Source: Ciona savignyi (Eukaryota; Chordata; Ascidiacea; Phlebobranchia; Cionidae). From it: a stretch of 64,000 nucleotides of DNA. Location of the stretch: contig CH003024.1 of the NCBI GenBank assembly GCA_000149265.1, positions 321,087 to 385,086 of the forward strand, read 5' to 3'. The notes under the pieces are model-generated. The model saw only the letters and a program-made list of their open reading frames with translations. It was not told the origin of the DNA and made no database searches. This document shows, piece by piece, positions 1-12,240 of this stretch. The first letter of the stretch is position 1, and every line of letters begins with the position of its first letter. The translations under genes were made by a program, and so were the position numbers.

Positions 1-1
1 A

Positions 2-3000
2 GTTGAAATTTATTTTAATGGTCAACAACAAATGGTAAAAAATTAATTGATGTACAGCTCTCTTAGGTTATTTATTAAATAAATTTGATATTCAGGTTAA
101 TGGAAATACATGGACAAGCCCTGCACTAAATAGTTTAAACAATGGAGATATAGTGGAATGTAGAGCTATATCCAAGTACACTAGCATTGCTGAATATAGT
201 CATCTAGGAAGAGAAAAAAAGACATTAACTGTGTATTGTAAGTAATATAAAGTTTATATTAAAAATAGTTTTTATAGTATTACTGGAACACATTAGAATA
301 AACATTTTGAGTCTTTTTTTAAAGCACTTTTTTGATCATAAAACTAATGAAACTTGTGCATGACGTTTTCCAATGTACGGCCAATTAGTTTGGTGAATTC
401 GTGTGTCGTATTTTAGAAAATGGGTTTAAGGACTCATCACTGACCAGTGGTCATTGTCTAAACCTAGTCGGTTAAAGTACTAAAATTAAAGAACCATCAC
501 AATTATACACTAACACATTGCAATTCTCTGATATCTCGAAGGTAAAAACAAGATAATCTAAACGTTATTCGTGTAATAACATTTCTTCATGATTATCTTT
601 TAAATTCTCTAGGTAATATGACGATTTCTCATTTGATAATTCTATCTAGTTTCCCATTAATGGAGATAAACCATGCATATATATCCCACATTCTTTTGAT
701 AATACATATTTAATGCAAAAGATTTTCTCACATTTGCATTGACATTATAATGACCTGTATTCGCCAACAGTTCCAGCAGAGCAGTTTAAAGTCATCAATG
801 GTTTGAACAATGTATGTGAGTGGATGACTGGTGGTCCACAGTGGTGTAGCATCACTTTTACTTTGAACCCAATTCTCCATTCTACAATGTTGACAAAAGA
901 CGGTTTGAATAAAAATATGTGTGATAGTATACATACTTTACCTTGTATAATTTCCAGGGCTAATTGTCCAAAATGATATTAGATACACACAACAAAACAC
1001 AATGATCCAAAACTTCACATTTATGAAGAATGAGGTTTGATTTGTAAATTTTATTAAAAATTTTCAAGGTTTAATATAAAGTTTACTAGTAACGGACTCT
1101 AATTGCTTATTTTCAGCCATCAGAAAATGAAACTGGTTCATACAAACTCACAGTTATGTCTTCAAAATTTAAACCAGTTGATTTTTCATTCACAATCATT
1201 GTGTCACAATCATCTCAAGCAAGTGACCAATCAGCTGATTCTGTGGTTATTGTTGGTTCTGTTCTTGCATCAATTATCTTCATTCTGTTAATCACAAATG
1301 TATACCAATTCTTTAAATACAGAAATGTCAAACCTATTGGAGAAGACAGGTTTGTTAGCCATAGTTCATAATATTCATATTCGATTATGATTTATTTTCA
1401 GGAACAAAGGAAACAATAATTCAGCAGCTGCAGGTAAAAACTACCAAGGCTTTTGCTTCAGTTAAAAAATAAACTAAACTAAACATTTTAATTCATTTTT
1501 ATTTGGTAAAAATAAGTGTTTAGTATTGCAAAAATTAGATTGTTGTATTATATGCACAAACAACTGTTTTTAATAATTTATACTTTCAGATTATGTTGAA
1601 CTTGATGATGCAAATCGCAGCAATAAAATTAGCCAACAAAACCTGGTAAAGATGCATTTTTTAATTTTTTTTAATTCTGGCATAGATTAAAAAGTATATT
1701 TTTTACCTTAAATATTTTTATTATTAATTGATAAAATCTTTTAACATTTGCAGGTTTGCTGACTATAGCTTCTGTGATTGGGGCTTAATTTTAAAATAAA
1801 AACAGTTCTTAAACATCTCTAAAAGTCACATTTTCGCAATAGCTGTTTACTATTTGCTTAATAAATAGTTTAAATTATTAACAAGAATAGTATCTTTATA
1901 TAGACACAACTCAATATGTTTGTTTTTTATAGACACAGAAACAGCATCCTTATGTAAACACTGGTGCCAGCATAATTACAAGTTAGTTTTATAGAAAAAT
2001 TAAAAATAAATTAATATCCGTTCATATGTCATATATCTAACTAGTTTACTCATTTTTATTAAAGTAATAGGAATCTAGTGTATAAAATACTAAAGCAATG
2101 TATTTACCATATACAACCCACTGCAATAGCTTGGGTTACCCAATTTTGGTGATATGTTATCTAGTGTCTAGCCTTTTTCCTTCTATTAACCAAAGTCTTA
2201 TAAGCCCCTTAAGAACTGTACTTTAGCCATTCCTTGCCCTTTTATCTCTCTTTTTGTAATATTTCTAACCCACTCGACTATTTCTAACCCACTCAACTTT
2301 ACCAGTTTTATACAGCAAAGGTGTAAGATATGTCAGAAAAATGTATTCCAAAAATATATCCTTATAAATTGGGTGATTGTACAAATTATTTAGGAATTTG
2401 AATCTTTATTTAATCCAGTGGGTCTAACTAATGTTTAATCGTCATAATTGCGAAAACCGAGGACGATATTTTACAGACAATAATGACATTTTACAGACAA
2501 ATAAAATAGAACACCTCTAGCCCACTGTTTAGTTTATCGCACTAGTGCAGTATTTATTAATTTGATAAACCAGACAATTAAAATACTGATGCATTGCATA
2601 GAAATATTTCAATGTGGTTTTTAAATAAATTTTAAGTGTTTTAGTACTACACTACTTACCTTAAAAATCTTAATTTTAATACAGATGATCAGAGTTATAT
2701 GGACATACAGGCAGTGCAACCAAGGGATGTAAGTTTTGATAATCCTAATTTTGATATGTGCCATTGAAAATAAAAAAAATAGTAAAGGTTAGGCGTTGTA
2801 TTTTTTGGCACATTTGGTTGTCTGAATCCAGTGGGAAAATCGGTTAAACTACAACAGCACACTTATGCTTTGGTAATCCAAAAATTGCCTATGTGTGAAA
2901 AGTCTTTTTCATTTTTTAAAATGTAGGCATAAAACCTTAAAAACAATTGAACATGTAGGCGGGAACATCAAGTGACGGTTATGAAGTTGTAATAAACAGA

Positions 3001-3057
3001 AACTATGAGAATATGGGTGGCGATTGGAAAAAAGGACAATCCGAATATGAGATTTAG
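2..3057 (+). CDS. Ig-superfamily transmembrane receptor with tyrosine-rich tail (5' end outside window)
   Basis: Not recognised as a named gene. Exons read by splice sites and phase: 2-34, 96-237, 771-about 902, 1117 or 1124-1349, 1402-1433, 1590-1645, 1933-1981, 2685-2728, 2959-3057 (TAG stop). The first two exons give the second half of an Ig domain (VEIYFNGQQQM, then DIVECRAIS ending in TLTVY). The next two look like a second, weaker Ig domain (VCEWMTGGPQWC; NETGSYKLTV, where the usual F-strand Cys is absent). A membrane segment follows (VVIVGSVLASIIFILLI), then a tail of about 100 residues cut into five small exons. The tail holds YVEL, YVNT, YMDI, YEVV, YENM and a C-terminal YEI. YxxM and YxN are typical SH2-docking forms; none is a strict ITIM. 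Signalling at the cell surface is inferred. The border of the third exon and the start of the fourth are uncertain (about 902/1124 is the pair that keeps frame). Start codon not in window. Confidence 0.72.
238..770 (+). repeat. Intron with degraded SINE remnant
   Basis: Intron of the Ig receptor gene. About 445-600 resembles the body of the composite SINE found throughout the window (CTAAACCTAGT..., ACACATTGCAAT...), but is very degraded. Nothing else seen. Confidence 0.3.
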
Positions 3058-3702
3058 CGAAATGTTATTTTCTACACTTGATTCCAAATATGATCATCCC
3101 GCACATTTTTTCTTTGGTGGTTAACATAACTGTCTAAACTGCCTTTTTTAATTATATGTGCATGTACATACAGATCAAGTGAACATGTTTACATATGGCT
3201 AAAAATAAACGGCCAAATATATGGAAATTTCACTCCTACTTTCATTGTTTTCCTTTTAAATATGTTTATGTGTGCAGTTTTGTTTTATTAAACCTTACTG
3301 CATTGTGGTTTGTTTTCATAAACTATATTGCAATAATATTTTTTTAATTGTCATTTTTAACTTTTGTTTTTATACATTTTTTATTTTTTTTGATTAATCT
3401 AGCATTTTCAACTGCGTATTTTATCTTTCACTGTATCTGTATTTAATTTTTGTAAATATTGTTCTTAATGATCATAAATGTAATAATTGAGGACACTGTT
3501 ATTTTTCTCTCTCTCCTGCCTAAAATACATCACGCTTATCAATCAGCTTGCAAAATTTATTTATTTTACTCTATATATATACTCATATATATACTCGAAT
3601 TAGTTGGACCACGTAGAGATTTCGTGGAAGGTCTTTTTCTATAGTACTATCCCCAAGTTATCTCTTACCCCATCGCCTTTAGTCCTTTTGGTTATTTGTT
3701 AC
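3058..3702. other. 3' flank and AT-rich spacer, no gene seen
   Basis: AT-rich sequence after the receptor stop codon. Probably contains its 3' UTR; several AATAAA-like and T-rich tracts occur, but no single polyadenylation site can be picked. The open frame at 3459-3644 shows no domain. Confidence 0.4.
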
Positions 3703-5050
3703 TCAGGGATTTAAGCCCGTCATGAAATTCACATAATAAACCGCTGTGTTCGTCATGGAAATTTTTGGAAACTCCCCGAAGCCTTTAAACCATCTACCGT
3801 GACAACGTGTGCGTTTTAATTCCTGCTGACTTTTTTCCATTATCCCCTGTGTTCGTTTGTCTCGTGTTAAATTTTGTTCGTTTAGCTTTAACAATTTCAT
3901 AAACTTTCTGCATTTGGCCTTGTAAACGTCCGAACTACTGTGCCGGCCAAGATTACCAATCGTGAGAGCAGTGCATAATGAACGTATAGGTATCCAATTT
4001 GAAATAAATTTGGTAAATAATTCTGGCCAGTAAAATGGGTTTGTACCGCTTACGTCTGAAAAATCAGCATCCTTTCGAGCCGGAGATAAAACATTGGAGA
4101 TATCTTTTGTAAATTGATTAGAATTTGTAAATTCGGGAATTGAATCATCGTCTGGTTCATCATCGCCAACCGAAAAGAGGGACTCGTCAATCTTCATTTC
4201 TCTTTTAATTTTTCGAGACAAAAACTTTGAACTAAAATTAGATAAAGGTTCATTTTTGGTACTAAATAAAATAAAAAAGTGTCGTAATATGTCTTTTATA
4301 TCCGACATTGCCTCGGCATACATAATTAAACCAAGTATATACATGGTCTCTTGGCGCCGAAATCTTACCAACCCACTGAGGTTTTTCATATTTTCTTGTG
4401 GGACCCACACAATTGTAAGAATGGTTTAGAAAATGAAACATTCGTTGCTTTACCTGTCACCAAAGAAAATCATCGTGTTAAACTTCAAGTGAGTCATTCA
4501 TAAAACAGCAAAGGATTGACCGAATTAAAGCCATACTACCATCACAAATAAAAAGTTTTGCTATAGATTTTTACCAACAACATCATTTTCTGCCAAACGA
4601 AACGGGTTCTTGAAATTACATATTGAAGCTATGTTATGTTGCTCTGCAACGTAAATCGCAACATTCAATAGACATTTTCCTTTTATTTGGTGGCGAACAA
4701 CTATTTCGTAGGCATAGTACGACATTTACCTATCTTTGAAGTAATTAGACTACCAGTAGCATCGATATATACCATATCAGTTTGACTGCTATCTGACAAC
4801 TTTTCATTGTTTCGTCACACGACAACATTATTGCTGAAGGTGTGGAAGAAATCTCCTAAAGGGTTTGACTATGATCGTTGTCAATATCTTGTGCGTTTTT
4901 TAAGTTTTGAGCGCAATTGTATTATTCTCCGACGCAACTTCTATCTTTCTCGCTTGAAATCGAATCTTCTTCAGTACACTTTTTGATGGAGCACCGTCAC
5001 GATATCCGCACTCTAATATATCTGCTAGTAATCGCTGTAAATTATTAAGA
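3703..5050 (-). mobile_element. Decayed DNA transposon with transposase-like ORF remnant
   Basis: A 235-codon open frame (3703-4410) has no recognised enzyme motif by itself but continues upstream on the same strand through several stops and frame changes. One piece near 4750-4790 reads MVYIDATGSLIT. The IDATGS motif recalls the large, poorly studied transposase-like proteins of invertebrates and fish (MULE / NOF-FB-like) that carry a DATG motif. The C-terminal ORF contains NPFYWPEL and SIPEFTN stretches. No terminal repeats or target duplications were found, so the element's borders are unknown. Almost certainly non-functional. Family assignment is from memory and tentative. Confidence 0.5.
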
Positions 5051-5528
5051 TAAAGTGGTCAAGGATTCACATTGGCAAGTTCTTTGCGCTTTTCCTGCCG
5101 ACGTTGTCCCTTTAAATGTAAGGATCGGATCTCAAGTTTACTGTGTTGTAGCAACTCAGTGTAGGTCACGTGAAACTTTTTTTCATTTCGCTGTACAAAT
5201 TAATTTTTATCCTTATGTCACAGGTTTTAAATTTGCAAACACCTTTACTTTGACACTCGACTTGTTGTATTCTGAGTTTCTGTAGTATCAACTGTCTCAA
5301 ACAGGCAGACAAACACGAGGTATAATGCAATTAGATGGAGCGGGGGATGTAGGAATGTCGAGTTCGTGAGAGAATAATCATTATAAATTACGGCGGTAAT
5401 GCAATAAACTAAGGAATGGTTTAGAATAGATGCGACCAATTACACTATACAACATTTCCCCTTTAAGTTCTTAATAATTAAAAAACAGCAGAAAGATACA
5501 GATTTCCATATTTACATTACAATTCTTT

Positions 5529-6720
5529 TTAAGGACTAAATATTATTCGTGGCCGAATGGTTCCCTTTGACCTGCATTGAGTTGCAGGCAGGGTCAGTTG
5601 CGGATTCATTCGTTCGATCGTTGTTCTGGGCAACACATTTACCAAGTGTTTCTGCGGAACACTTGATGTGCCGATCATGTACGACCGTGCAAACCGGTGC
5701 GTACTTTTTACTTGGCCTTTTCGGTTGTCGCGGATAAGTACGTGGTCGCAGACACGAAGGCTCGGCAAAGGCCTAACTACATGCCTCCTGTCATAGTCTC
5801 TCCTTTGTCGATTAGATTCACTATTGCTCTGGGGAAACATCGGACTGGATGTTAGGCGGGTTATTTTATAGAGGTTTGTGAAATATTTAAATTTTTGCGA
5901 AACTTATTGCGGCCCATTATCAAATGCTATATTCTCTGGGACGCCGAACCTAGAAAACATGGATTTTAGGTGTTGCATAACTTTTACTGTTGTTGTGCTG
6001 TGTAACAAGGCTAACTCAATCCATCGTGAAAGTAATCTATAACCAATAGATAAGTTTCCCCCTTGTGTTCAGATAATTCGGTCCGTGGTTTTTGCCAGGG
6101 TCTTGTTGGTTTGTTTGGTATCGGCAGTAAAGGTTCCGATCGACGGTTAACAAATTTTCACAGCACTCGCAATTGGCAAATATTTCACCGATCTGTTTAT
6201 TTAGAAACGGCCACCAAAGCGACTCTCTCGCTTTAGCTCGACATTTTGTGAATGTTGTCATCCTTCTTATGTACAACTACCATTCCAACTACTATTTTTT
6301 TCCAGGAAAAGTTTGTTTATTATTTTTTCAACTACCATTATTTTCCAGTCGAAGTTTGTTTAACATTTTATAGATAGTGAAAGGCAAGATACTAACGTCT
6401 GCTCCCGTGTCGATTTTAAATGAAATCGTACGGTTAAAAATCCCAACTGTCATCCACTTATACCGTGACGTCGAGGTAAATGAAGCGCCCACATACGTAC
6501 TACACAAAGGGTTGAGGATTTTACTTTCACCGTTATTAGCAAAATCGTCCTCACATGTAAAGACTTCACCTACATATTTCGTACGACACCGTCTCGCGAA
6601 ATGTCCTATTTTGGAACACTTGTATCATATAATATTTAGATAAGGACACTTATCTTGATTGAGGTGCTTCTGACATCCCGCATCTATCGCAGGTTTTCTC
6701 TCTTCGTTATGTTGTTTGTG
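5529..6720 (-). mobile_element. Internally deleted Ty3/gypsy retrotransposon fragment
   Basis: Reading the - strand from 6720 down: two CCHC-type zinc-knuckle remnants (CDRCG near 6690; CSKIGHFARRC near 6610), then a retropepsin core with FKIDTGADVSILP near 6410. Next come the integrase zinc-binding region (KCRAKARESLWWPFLNKQI, 6276-6140, with a CxxC), part of the integrase catalytic core (YFSRWIELALL ... FGVPENIAFDNG, about 6030-5905), and the integrase C-terminal part (RRHVVRPLPSLRVCDHVLIR, 5840-5529). Reverse transcriptase and RNase H, which lie between protease and integrase in this family, are missing. Stops and frame changes separate the pieces, so the element is dead. No LTRs recognised at either side. 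Confidence 0.82.
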
Positions 6721-6849
6721 TGATATTTCGCCCTAGCCGTTCCTACCAGTTCCTCTTTAATCTGTGCTTCGTTTGCTTTAAGCAGTTCCTGTTGTTAAAT
6801 TTTAACCCTTTTGGTTTGCCGTGCAGTATCTATATGGCTTTTTTGAGGG

Positions 6850-6966
6850 TTAATTAAGGAATCGCCCTCGCTTTACCCTCATTCGCCCTCGCACAATCCA
6901 CAATCGCCGTCATTTTACCCTCGTTTTCCCTCGCTCCCTACACGGTTTGTCCTCGCTTTACCTTTA
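6850..6966. repeat. Degenerate CGCCCTCGCTTTACCCTC-type short repeat
   Basis: Imperfect repetition of CGCCCTCG / TTTACCCTC words over about 110 bases, the only C-rich stretch in an AT-rich neighbourhood. It lies about 270 bases upstream of the start codon of the next gene. Could be a low-complexity repeat or part of its upstream region. Confidence 0.4.
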
Positions 6967-7237
6967 ATGATAACTGTTTTTATGAGGTCAGTTTGCATTG
7001 TGAAGATAGGGAGAATAATAAGTTAAAATGCCTCCTAAAGTAAATATTAAATTTGTCTTTTAAATTTAGTTCGTAAATCAAGTAGTTTTTCGGCGTATGG
7101 GGCTAGTTTTAATTTGTAATAATCGCTTGCTTGGTGGCTGTTTGCTGTACTGTATTTTCTCTAATTATTCGAAATAACTAAATATTTTTTGAAATATTTA
7201 ATTTAGGTAAAAAGAAATAAGCTAAAATTGTGACGTT

Positions 7238-10200
7238 ATGTCTGCCGTCATCACTACCGTAGATATGCACACTGGGGGTTCCCCCATGAGAATTATTACG
7301 TCAGGATTGCCAGAAATAAAGGGTGATTCGTACAAGGAGCAATATACTTACGTCTCGACTAAACTGGATTATATCAGAAAGTGAGTCAATCTGTGGTGTA
7401 TACTCTAAACCCAGAGTGGTGATCTAATTCTGTGTTCATCTTAGATTGGTGTGAAAACTACACCCAACTTTACAATTTAAGCTATTGACTTACCTATACC
7501 TATCTTACTTTTACCTTTGTTAATTGCTTAATGTCGTCTTTAATACATAACAATTATCAAATTACCACAACGCAAATAAGCTATTCAAACCTAAAACACG
7601 GCAGAATGATTAATATGTCTGGCCGTGTAAATCTTAGAGCGTCGGTTTTCAGATGAAAGGTTGTGGGTTAAAAAACAAGCGCTGACTTACTCTGACATGC
7701 CCTTAGTGAAGGCATTTAGCAGTCATCGCCCGATTTTAGTGGATTAATAGAACTAAAAGATTTTCTCAATTATATATAACACGCTGCAATAGCTGCTATA
7801 AACTAACAATGGGCGAGTAGTAGTCTGACGATTACCCGTGTGATAACGCCATTTGCATTTTCTCGTTTGTGGTAATAAAATTTTAATATCCTATGTGCAA
7901 ATTAGGTAAAACTTTCCTATCGATTTTTCTTCTAAAATGGTGTATGATGTCATCTTTTCTTTCAATTTTTTCTTTCAATGTTTCATATTTGATTTAACGA
8001 ACATTTGTTTGGTACGTCATTAATCACATGCCAGAATTAATCCTACGCTGCATATTTAAAATCAAAGCCATAACCATTCAAAATACTTGATACGTTTTCC
8101 CTGTTTTGCAGGTTCTTATGTCACGAACCACGTGGCTACCGCTTTATGACGTCAATAATGCAATTGACGCCAGATGAAGGCGCAGACCTGGCCGTGATTT
8201 TTCTCACGGCAACACTGTACCTACCAATGTGTGGGGAAGCACTGACGAGTTTTGGGAGGTCAGTTTAGTCTGTTTTTACCTATTTGCAGTCTTCCTTTGA
8301 CGCACGGGTTCTAATCCCGCTCCTGTAAGGAAATATCGTCCGACCGATTAGCTTGGCTGGTTACTGCGTCGATTTAGAGCCAAAATATTGAAGGTTCGGA
8401 AGTGGTCCCGAACGAATGAGTTATGTCCTTGGCAAGGCACTTAACGGACAATTACTTGAACCTAGTGGAATAATGGGTTTTACTAAATTGTAGCAACATG
8501 TGAATTATACACAACACAATGCAATAGCTCGGTAACTCTACGGCGGGCGCGAGGAAATCTGACGATTGCACGTGTATTAACGCCCCTTGCGCTTTCCCAT
8601 TCAGGGGGATAAATATGAAAAAAAGTGTGTGAATAATGCGATATTGCTGTTTGGGACAACTCATTCAATAACATTGGGTCAAAGCAATGCAATGTGGCTC
8701 TCAACATAAACCATGCCCGCAGTCGAGTTTGTAAATCTTCTGGGTAAGAATTTTTGAAGTACCCAGAATATGTAACGCGAAACAAAAATCCTAGATTTGC
8801 TTTGGACAATAAACTGGTGGAAAGGACTGAACCGGAGACTAAAATCGTCATCCAAGTACCTTGCGGTATGATCACGTGTTACGTCGAATGCACCAATGGG
8901 AAGGCGGGGAGGGTTCGACTTGAAAGTGTTCCTTCATTCATGTATTCGAAAGGTTTGTTTGGGGGTAGTAAGCATGACGGTGACTAAATACGTAAAATAC
9001 GATATCTTTAGAGATAAACAGTCAGTATCCAAGAATATTTCGTAGCAATGATGTATTACTTTTTTAACACGTTTCATCTTAGGATATTTATGTTTATCTC
9101 GGTGAATGGGAAAACGCAAAGGGCGTTAATGCACGGGCAATTGTCAGATAATGATCATTAAATGCCTTGCTCAAGGACATAATTTACCAGCTAAATATGC
9201 CAGTGCACCTGCAACCTTTCGGCTGAAACAATCCTACAAAAGGTCGTGTTTTAAAACTACTCTGTAGTAGCTAATGATAATATTACGCTCCATCTTTGCA
9301 CTGTGATTATGTGATGATGATAAAATCAGTTAAATCATATAGAAAAATCTTTAATTGTTTAAATGTAAGCTTCTAGATTCTAGAAGTATCATTTTAATTG
9401 AATATAAATTGCTAGATATTAAACTTACATTGGAGGATGGTAGCGCAGTTCGTGTGGATTTACCGTACAGTGGATGTCACTACGTCATGGTAAGTGACAG
9501 GGAGCTTGGGTTGGACTTGTCAAAGAAGAACTTTCATGAGCTGGGAAATCGCAGTTATGACATCACAGTTAAAATGGCGGCTTACGAAAAGGAGGTAAGT
9601 GTAGACGAAACTGGTCGGGAGTTAGTGGGTTATATTCTTGGGTAAGGTACTGTGTGGAATTCAGCTGTTTAATAGATGAAACTAAAATTAAAGAAACGTC
9701 ATAGTCATGCACAACACACTGCAATAGTTTCGGAAAATTGACTGTGGGCGCGAGGTGATCTGACAATTGTCTTTGTAATAAGGTATGTTTTCTAATTCAT
9801 GGAATAAATTTTAATATAATAACCTTCCTATTCTAATTAATGAATGTGATTAACACTAAGAAAACGTTTTAACCATACATAACACTCTACAATAGCTCCC
9901 GTAATCCATGGCAGTCGAGATGTAATCTGACGATTACGCTTTTGATAACGCCCATTTCGTTTCCCATCCACGGGGATGAACATTAATGTCCTGTCCTACC
10001 ATTTTATACCTAATGCTGGTTGCTGGTGCCCTTAGACAAGCCTCTGCGAGAACAGTTTTTTGCATTTAGCTCATCGTTGTACATTAAAATGTTACCCCTT
10101 TATCAACAAGGTTTAAGCAACTTCTCCTAAATGTTGTACAAAAAAACACAAACGACTAGCTGGAACTTGTTTTCTATTACAAAAGTTTTTGTTTAAAATC

Positions 10201-11182
10201 AGTGCATTAGTAATGCTAGATAAAAATGTTTTATTTAATGTTTTCACTATAGAGAAACAAAATTATTAAAGTTTATAGAAAAGTCAATACATAAATAAAT
10301 CTATATGTAAATATGAGTTTTTCAAGAGAAACGGAGACGAGTCTCCTTATGTCTATGGAACCGTCGTTTGCAATCACGTGACGAAGTCTTCTGAGCATTT
10401 CGTAAACATCGGAGACATGCTGGTTTGTTGTGTCATAACGCGATATTATTACGTCATAATTTTTATTTACCTACCAGATAAACCGAGGTTACTGCGGATC
10501 AGCGACGATTGGGCATGCCACCCTGGATTATTTTGAAGGTTCTCTCAAGTTAGGGGAATCCCGTATTTACAAAAGTGTGGTAACTGGGCAAGGGTATGTT
10601 AAAAGTGAAACCATTTTATTTCTTTAAAATATGGATGGTTACAGAAAAGGCCAAATGATTCAATATTTATTTATATCCTTTTTGTTTAAAAAAACCCTTA
10701 TAGCTGCAGGCACAATATATATACGATTATAATCTCACCACATAGAACTTTTGTGTGAAAGGTAAGTTAGGTTCAAGTTTCTGTGACCGCATGGTTATAA
10801 CGCGACCTTTACATATACAATTCTATGCAAAAAACGTTCTTGGTGATAATACAGATCTTGCTTGAATAACACCATATTGTTTAGTCATGAAAAGAACTTT
10901 TATCGAGCATAAAAACACTGTGAGTATAGGAAGAAAAAACGCAATTTATAATAAATATGACTATGGAATGGTCTTAATTTTATTAAAACATGGGGTTTGA
11001 TTCATGTTGTGCTCTCACCAAAACTAATTTTCTTTAGAACAACAGCTACGGTTCTACGAAAGGTCAACTATGATAACAGAGAAGCTGTGATCATACAAAT
11101 ACATGGAATGTCGTATTATACTGGGAAGCATGAGTTCTACTTTGAAGATTCAGACTCAATAAAAGGCGGATTCCTTGTTTAA
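7238..11182 (+). CDS. Proline racemase / trans-3-hydroxy-L-proline dehydratase family protein
   Basis: Seven exons in consistent phase: 7238-7380, 8112-8258, 8795-8952, 9416-9594, 10327-10422, 10478-10593, 11038-11182; 327 residues, close to the family's usual length. The N-terminus TTVDMHTGGSPMRI, the HEPRG motif, PCGMI, the AHYTG-like MSYYTGKHEF and the C-terminal IKGGFLV identify the family, which racemises proline or dehydrates hydroxyproline with one or two active-site Cys/Thr. The first catalytic Cys is kept, but in MCGEA instead of the usual MCGH(G/A). The second site reads NRGYCGSA where racemases have DRSPCGTG and the animal dehydratase has a Thr. So both Cys positions are present, while the adjacent His and Asp are replaced. 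Substrate is therefore uncertain. Probably cytosolic: no signal peptide. AATAAA follows the stop at once. Introns are filled with SINE pieces. Confidence 0.88.
7615..7880 (+). repeat. Composite SINE copy (degraded)
   Basis: Shares the GAAAGGTTG head, CACGCTGCAATAGCT centre and TGACGATTACCCGTGTG...AACGCC tail of the full copies at 30.7 and 40.8 kb. In intron 1 of the proline-racemase-family gene. Confidence 0.65.
8336..8625 (+). repeat. Composite SINE copy
   Basis: Near full length: CCGACCGATTAGCTTGG head, TGTCCTTGGCAAGGCACTTAA, GCAATAGCTC, CTGACGATTGCACGTGT and a GGGGGATAAATATGAA tail. In intron 2 of the racemase-family gene. Confidence 0.75.
9085..9240 (-). repeat. Composite SINE fragment
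   Basis: Reverse-orientation copy: GGTGAATGGGAAAAC, GCACGGGCAATTGTCAG and GCAACCTTTCGGCTGAAA, with the central part missing. Intron 3 of the racemase-family gene. Confidence 0.6.
9610..10012 (+). repeat. Two adjacent SINE fragments
   Basis: Two tail-half copies in a row (about 9625-9790 and 9850-10012), each with the CACTGCAATAG / CTCTACAATAGCT centre and the CTGACRATT tail; the second ends CGGGGATGAACATTAATGTCC. Start overlaps the donor side of intron 4 of the racemase-family gene. Confidence 0.6.
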
Positions 11183-11236
11183 AAATAAAATTAAGCATTT
11201 TAAGTTTTAAAATAATGTGGTGGCCATTTTTTGACG

Positions 11237-11330
11237 TAGGATAGAATAGGATAGTATATTTATGTTTATACCCATTAATGGAAAAACCAATGGGGTATAA
11301 CACACGGGCAATCGTCAAATTACCTCACAT
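11237..11330 (-). repeat. Composite SINE tail fragment
   Basis: ATAGGATAGTATATTTATGTTTA, CATTAATGGAAAAACCAATGG and CACACGGGCAATCGTCAAAT match the reversed tail of the SINE. Confidence 0.65.
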
Positions 11331-11418
11331 TTTTAGCACAAGTACGTATATATCATATCTCTTAATATATTTTTGTGCCTGTATCCATTTTCGTATTTTA
11401 TTATTGATGTTGCTTTAC

Positions 11419-11845
11419 CTTCCTAATTATAATTGTGTCGAGATGGACAAGCGCGACAAGAGAGGTGCATTGAGCTTATATAGCCGTCATTACATAGAGA
11501 TCTTAATATTACTACACCATACGCAATGACTGACAACCATAATCCGTTTATTCAAAGTAGGGCCGATCTGCGGGTCAGCGACGCGGTGGTTGCATTAACT
11601 TGAGTGTATGTCCAACCAGTTAGCTTATATGTAGAACGTCCAACTGAGTTTTACCATCTCCGTGCATAAAGATGAGTATCCCATCCAAACTTACAGTCTA
11701 AAATAAAATATGTTATGTGGTGGCAGGGCGACTGCGGTGGACCTCTGGTTATTGAAAAATCGGCTCGCCAAGTCTTATACGGAGAAGTCTCATGGGGTTA
11801 CGATTGTGGCAGGGTTTAGAGACAAGGGGTTGTATACTCGGGCTG
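11419..11845 (+). pseudogene. Broken inverted copy of the serine-protease 3' region
   Basis: Inverted duplicate of 12862-13235, so it covers the active-site Ser exon of the neighbouring - strand protease plus the intron before it. Read on the + strand, the exon part gives GDCGGPLVIEKS, then LYGEVSWGYDCGRV followed by a TAG. The Ser of the GDSGGP motif is changed to Cys and the frame ends early, so no active protease could be made from it. The flanking intron sequence is also shared (GCGCGACAAGAG, GCATTGAGCTTAT, CAGTCTAAAATA-like words), which shows a DNA-level duplication rather than a processed copy. Confidence 0.8.
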
Positions 11846-11858
11846 ACAATGTTTAAAA

Positions 11859-12240
11859 ATGGCATAACCTAAAATCTCAAAATAAAAGACTTATTTGAAC
11901 TGATTGATACTTTTCGTTTATACACCAGTTTCCGTGAGAATAAACAGGCGTCTAAATTCCCCTAGAATAGTCCTATTTTATACAGAAAATCATCATTTCC
12001 CAATTACAAGTTTTTATTTTCCCAGTATAAAAAAGAATGAAATATGGTTTGAAACTGGGTTGTTAGCAGTTTCCAAATTAATGGTACATAATAACAGGAA
12101 TAAAACATAATTCAAATTGGAATGCGTTAGTTAAAACCAAATATTTATTAAAGAATTTTAACACTTTAATAAAGTTATGACATGTAACCGTGACACAAAT
12201 ATTACAAAAACAACGGTTTCATTAACAACTAGTTACATTA
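11859..12240 (+). repeat. 380-base dispersed repeat, copy 1
   Basis: About 380 bases also present in reverse at 21600-21998. Shared words include CCTAAAATCTC, AATAAACAGGCGTCTAAAT, AAATATGGTTTGAA, CAAATTGGAATGC and AACACTTTAATAAAGT. No ORF shared. Nature unknown; no clear terminal repeats. Confidence 0.7.
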
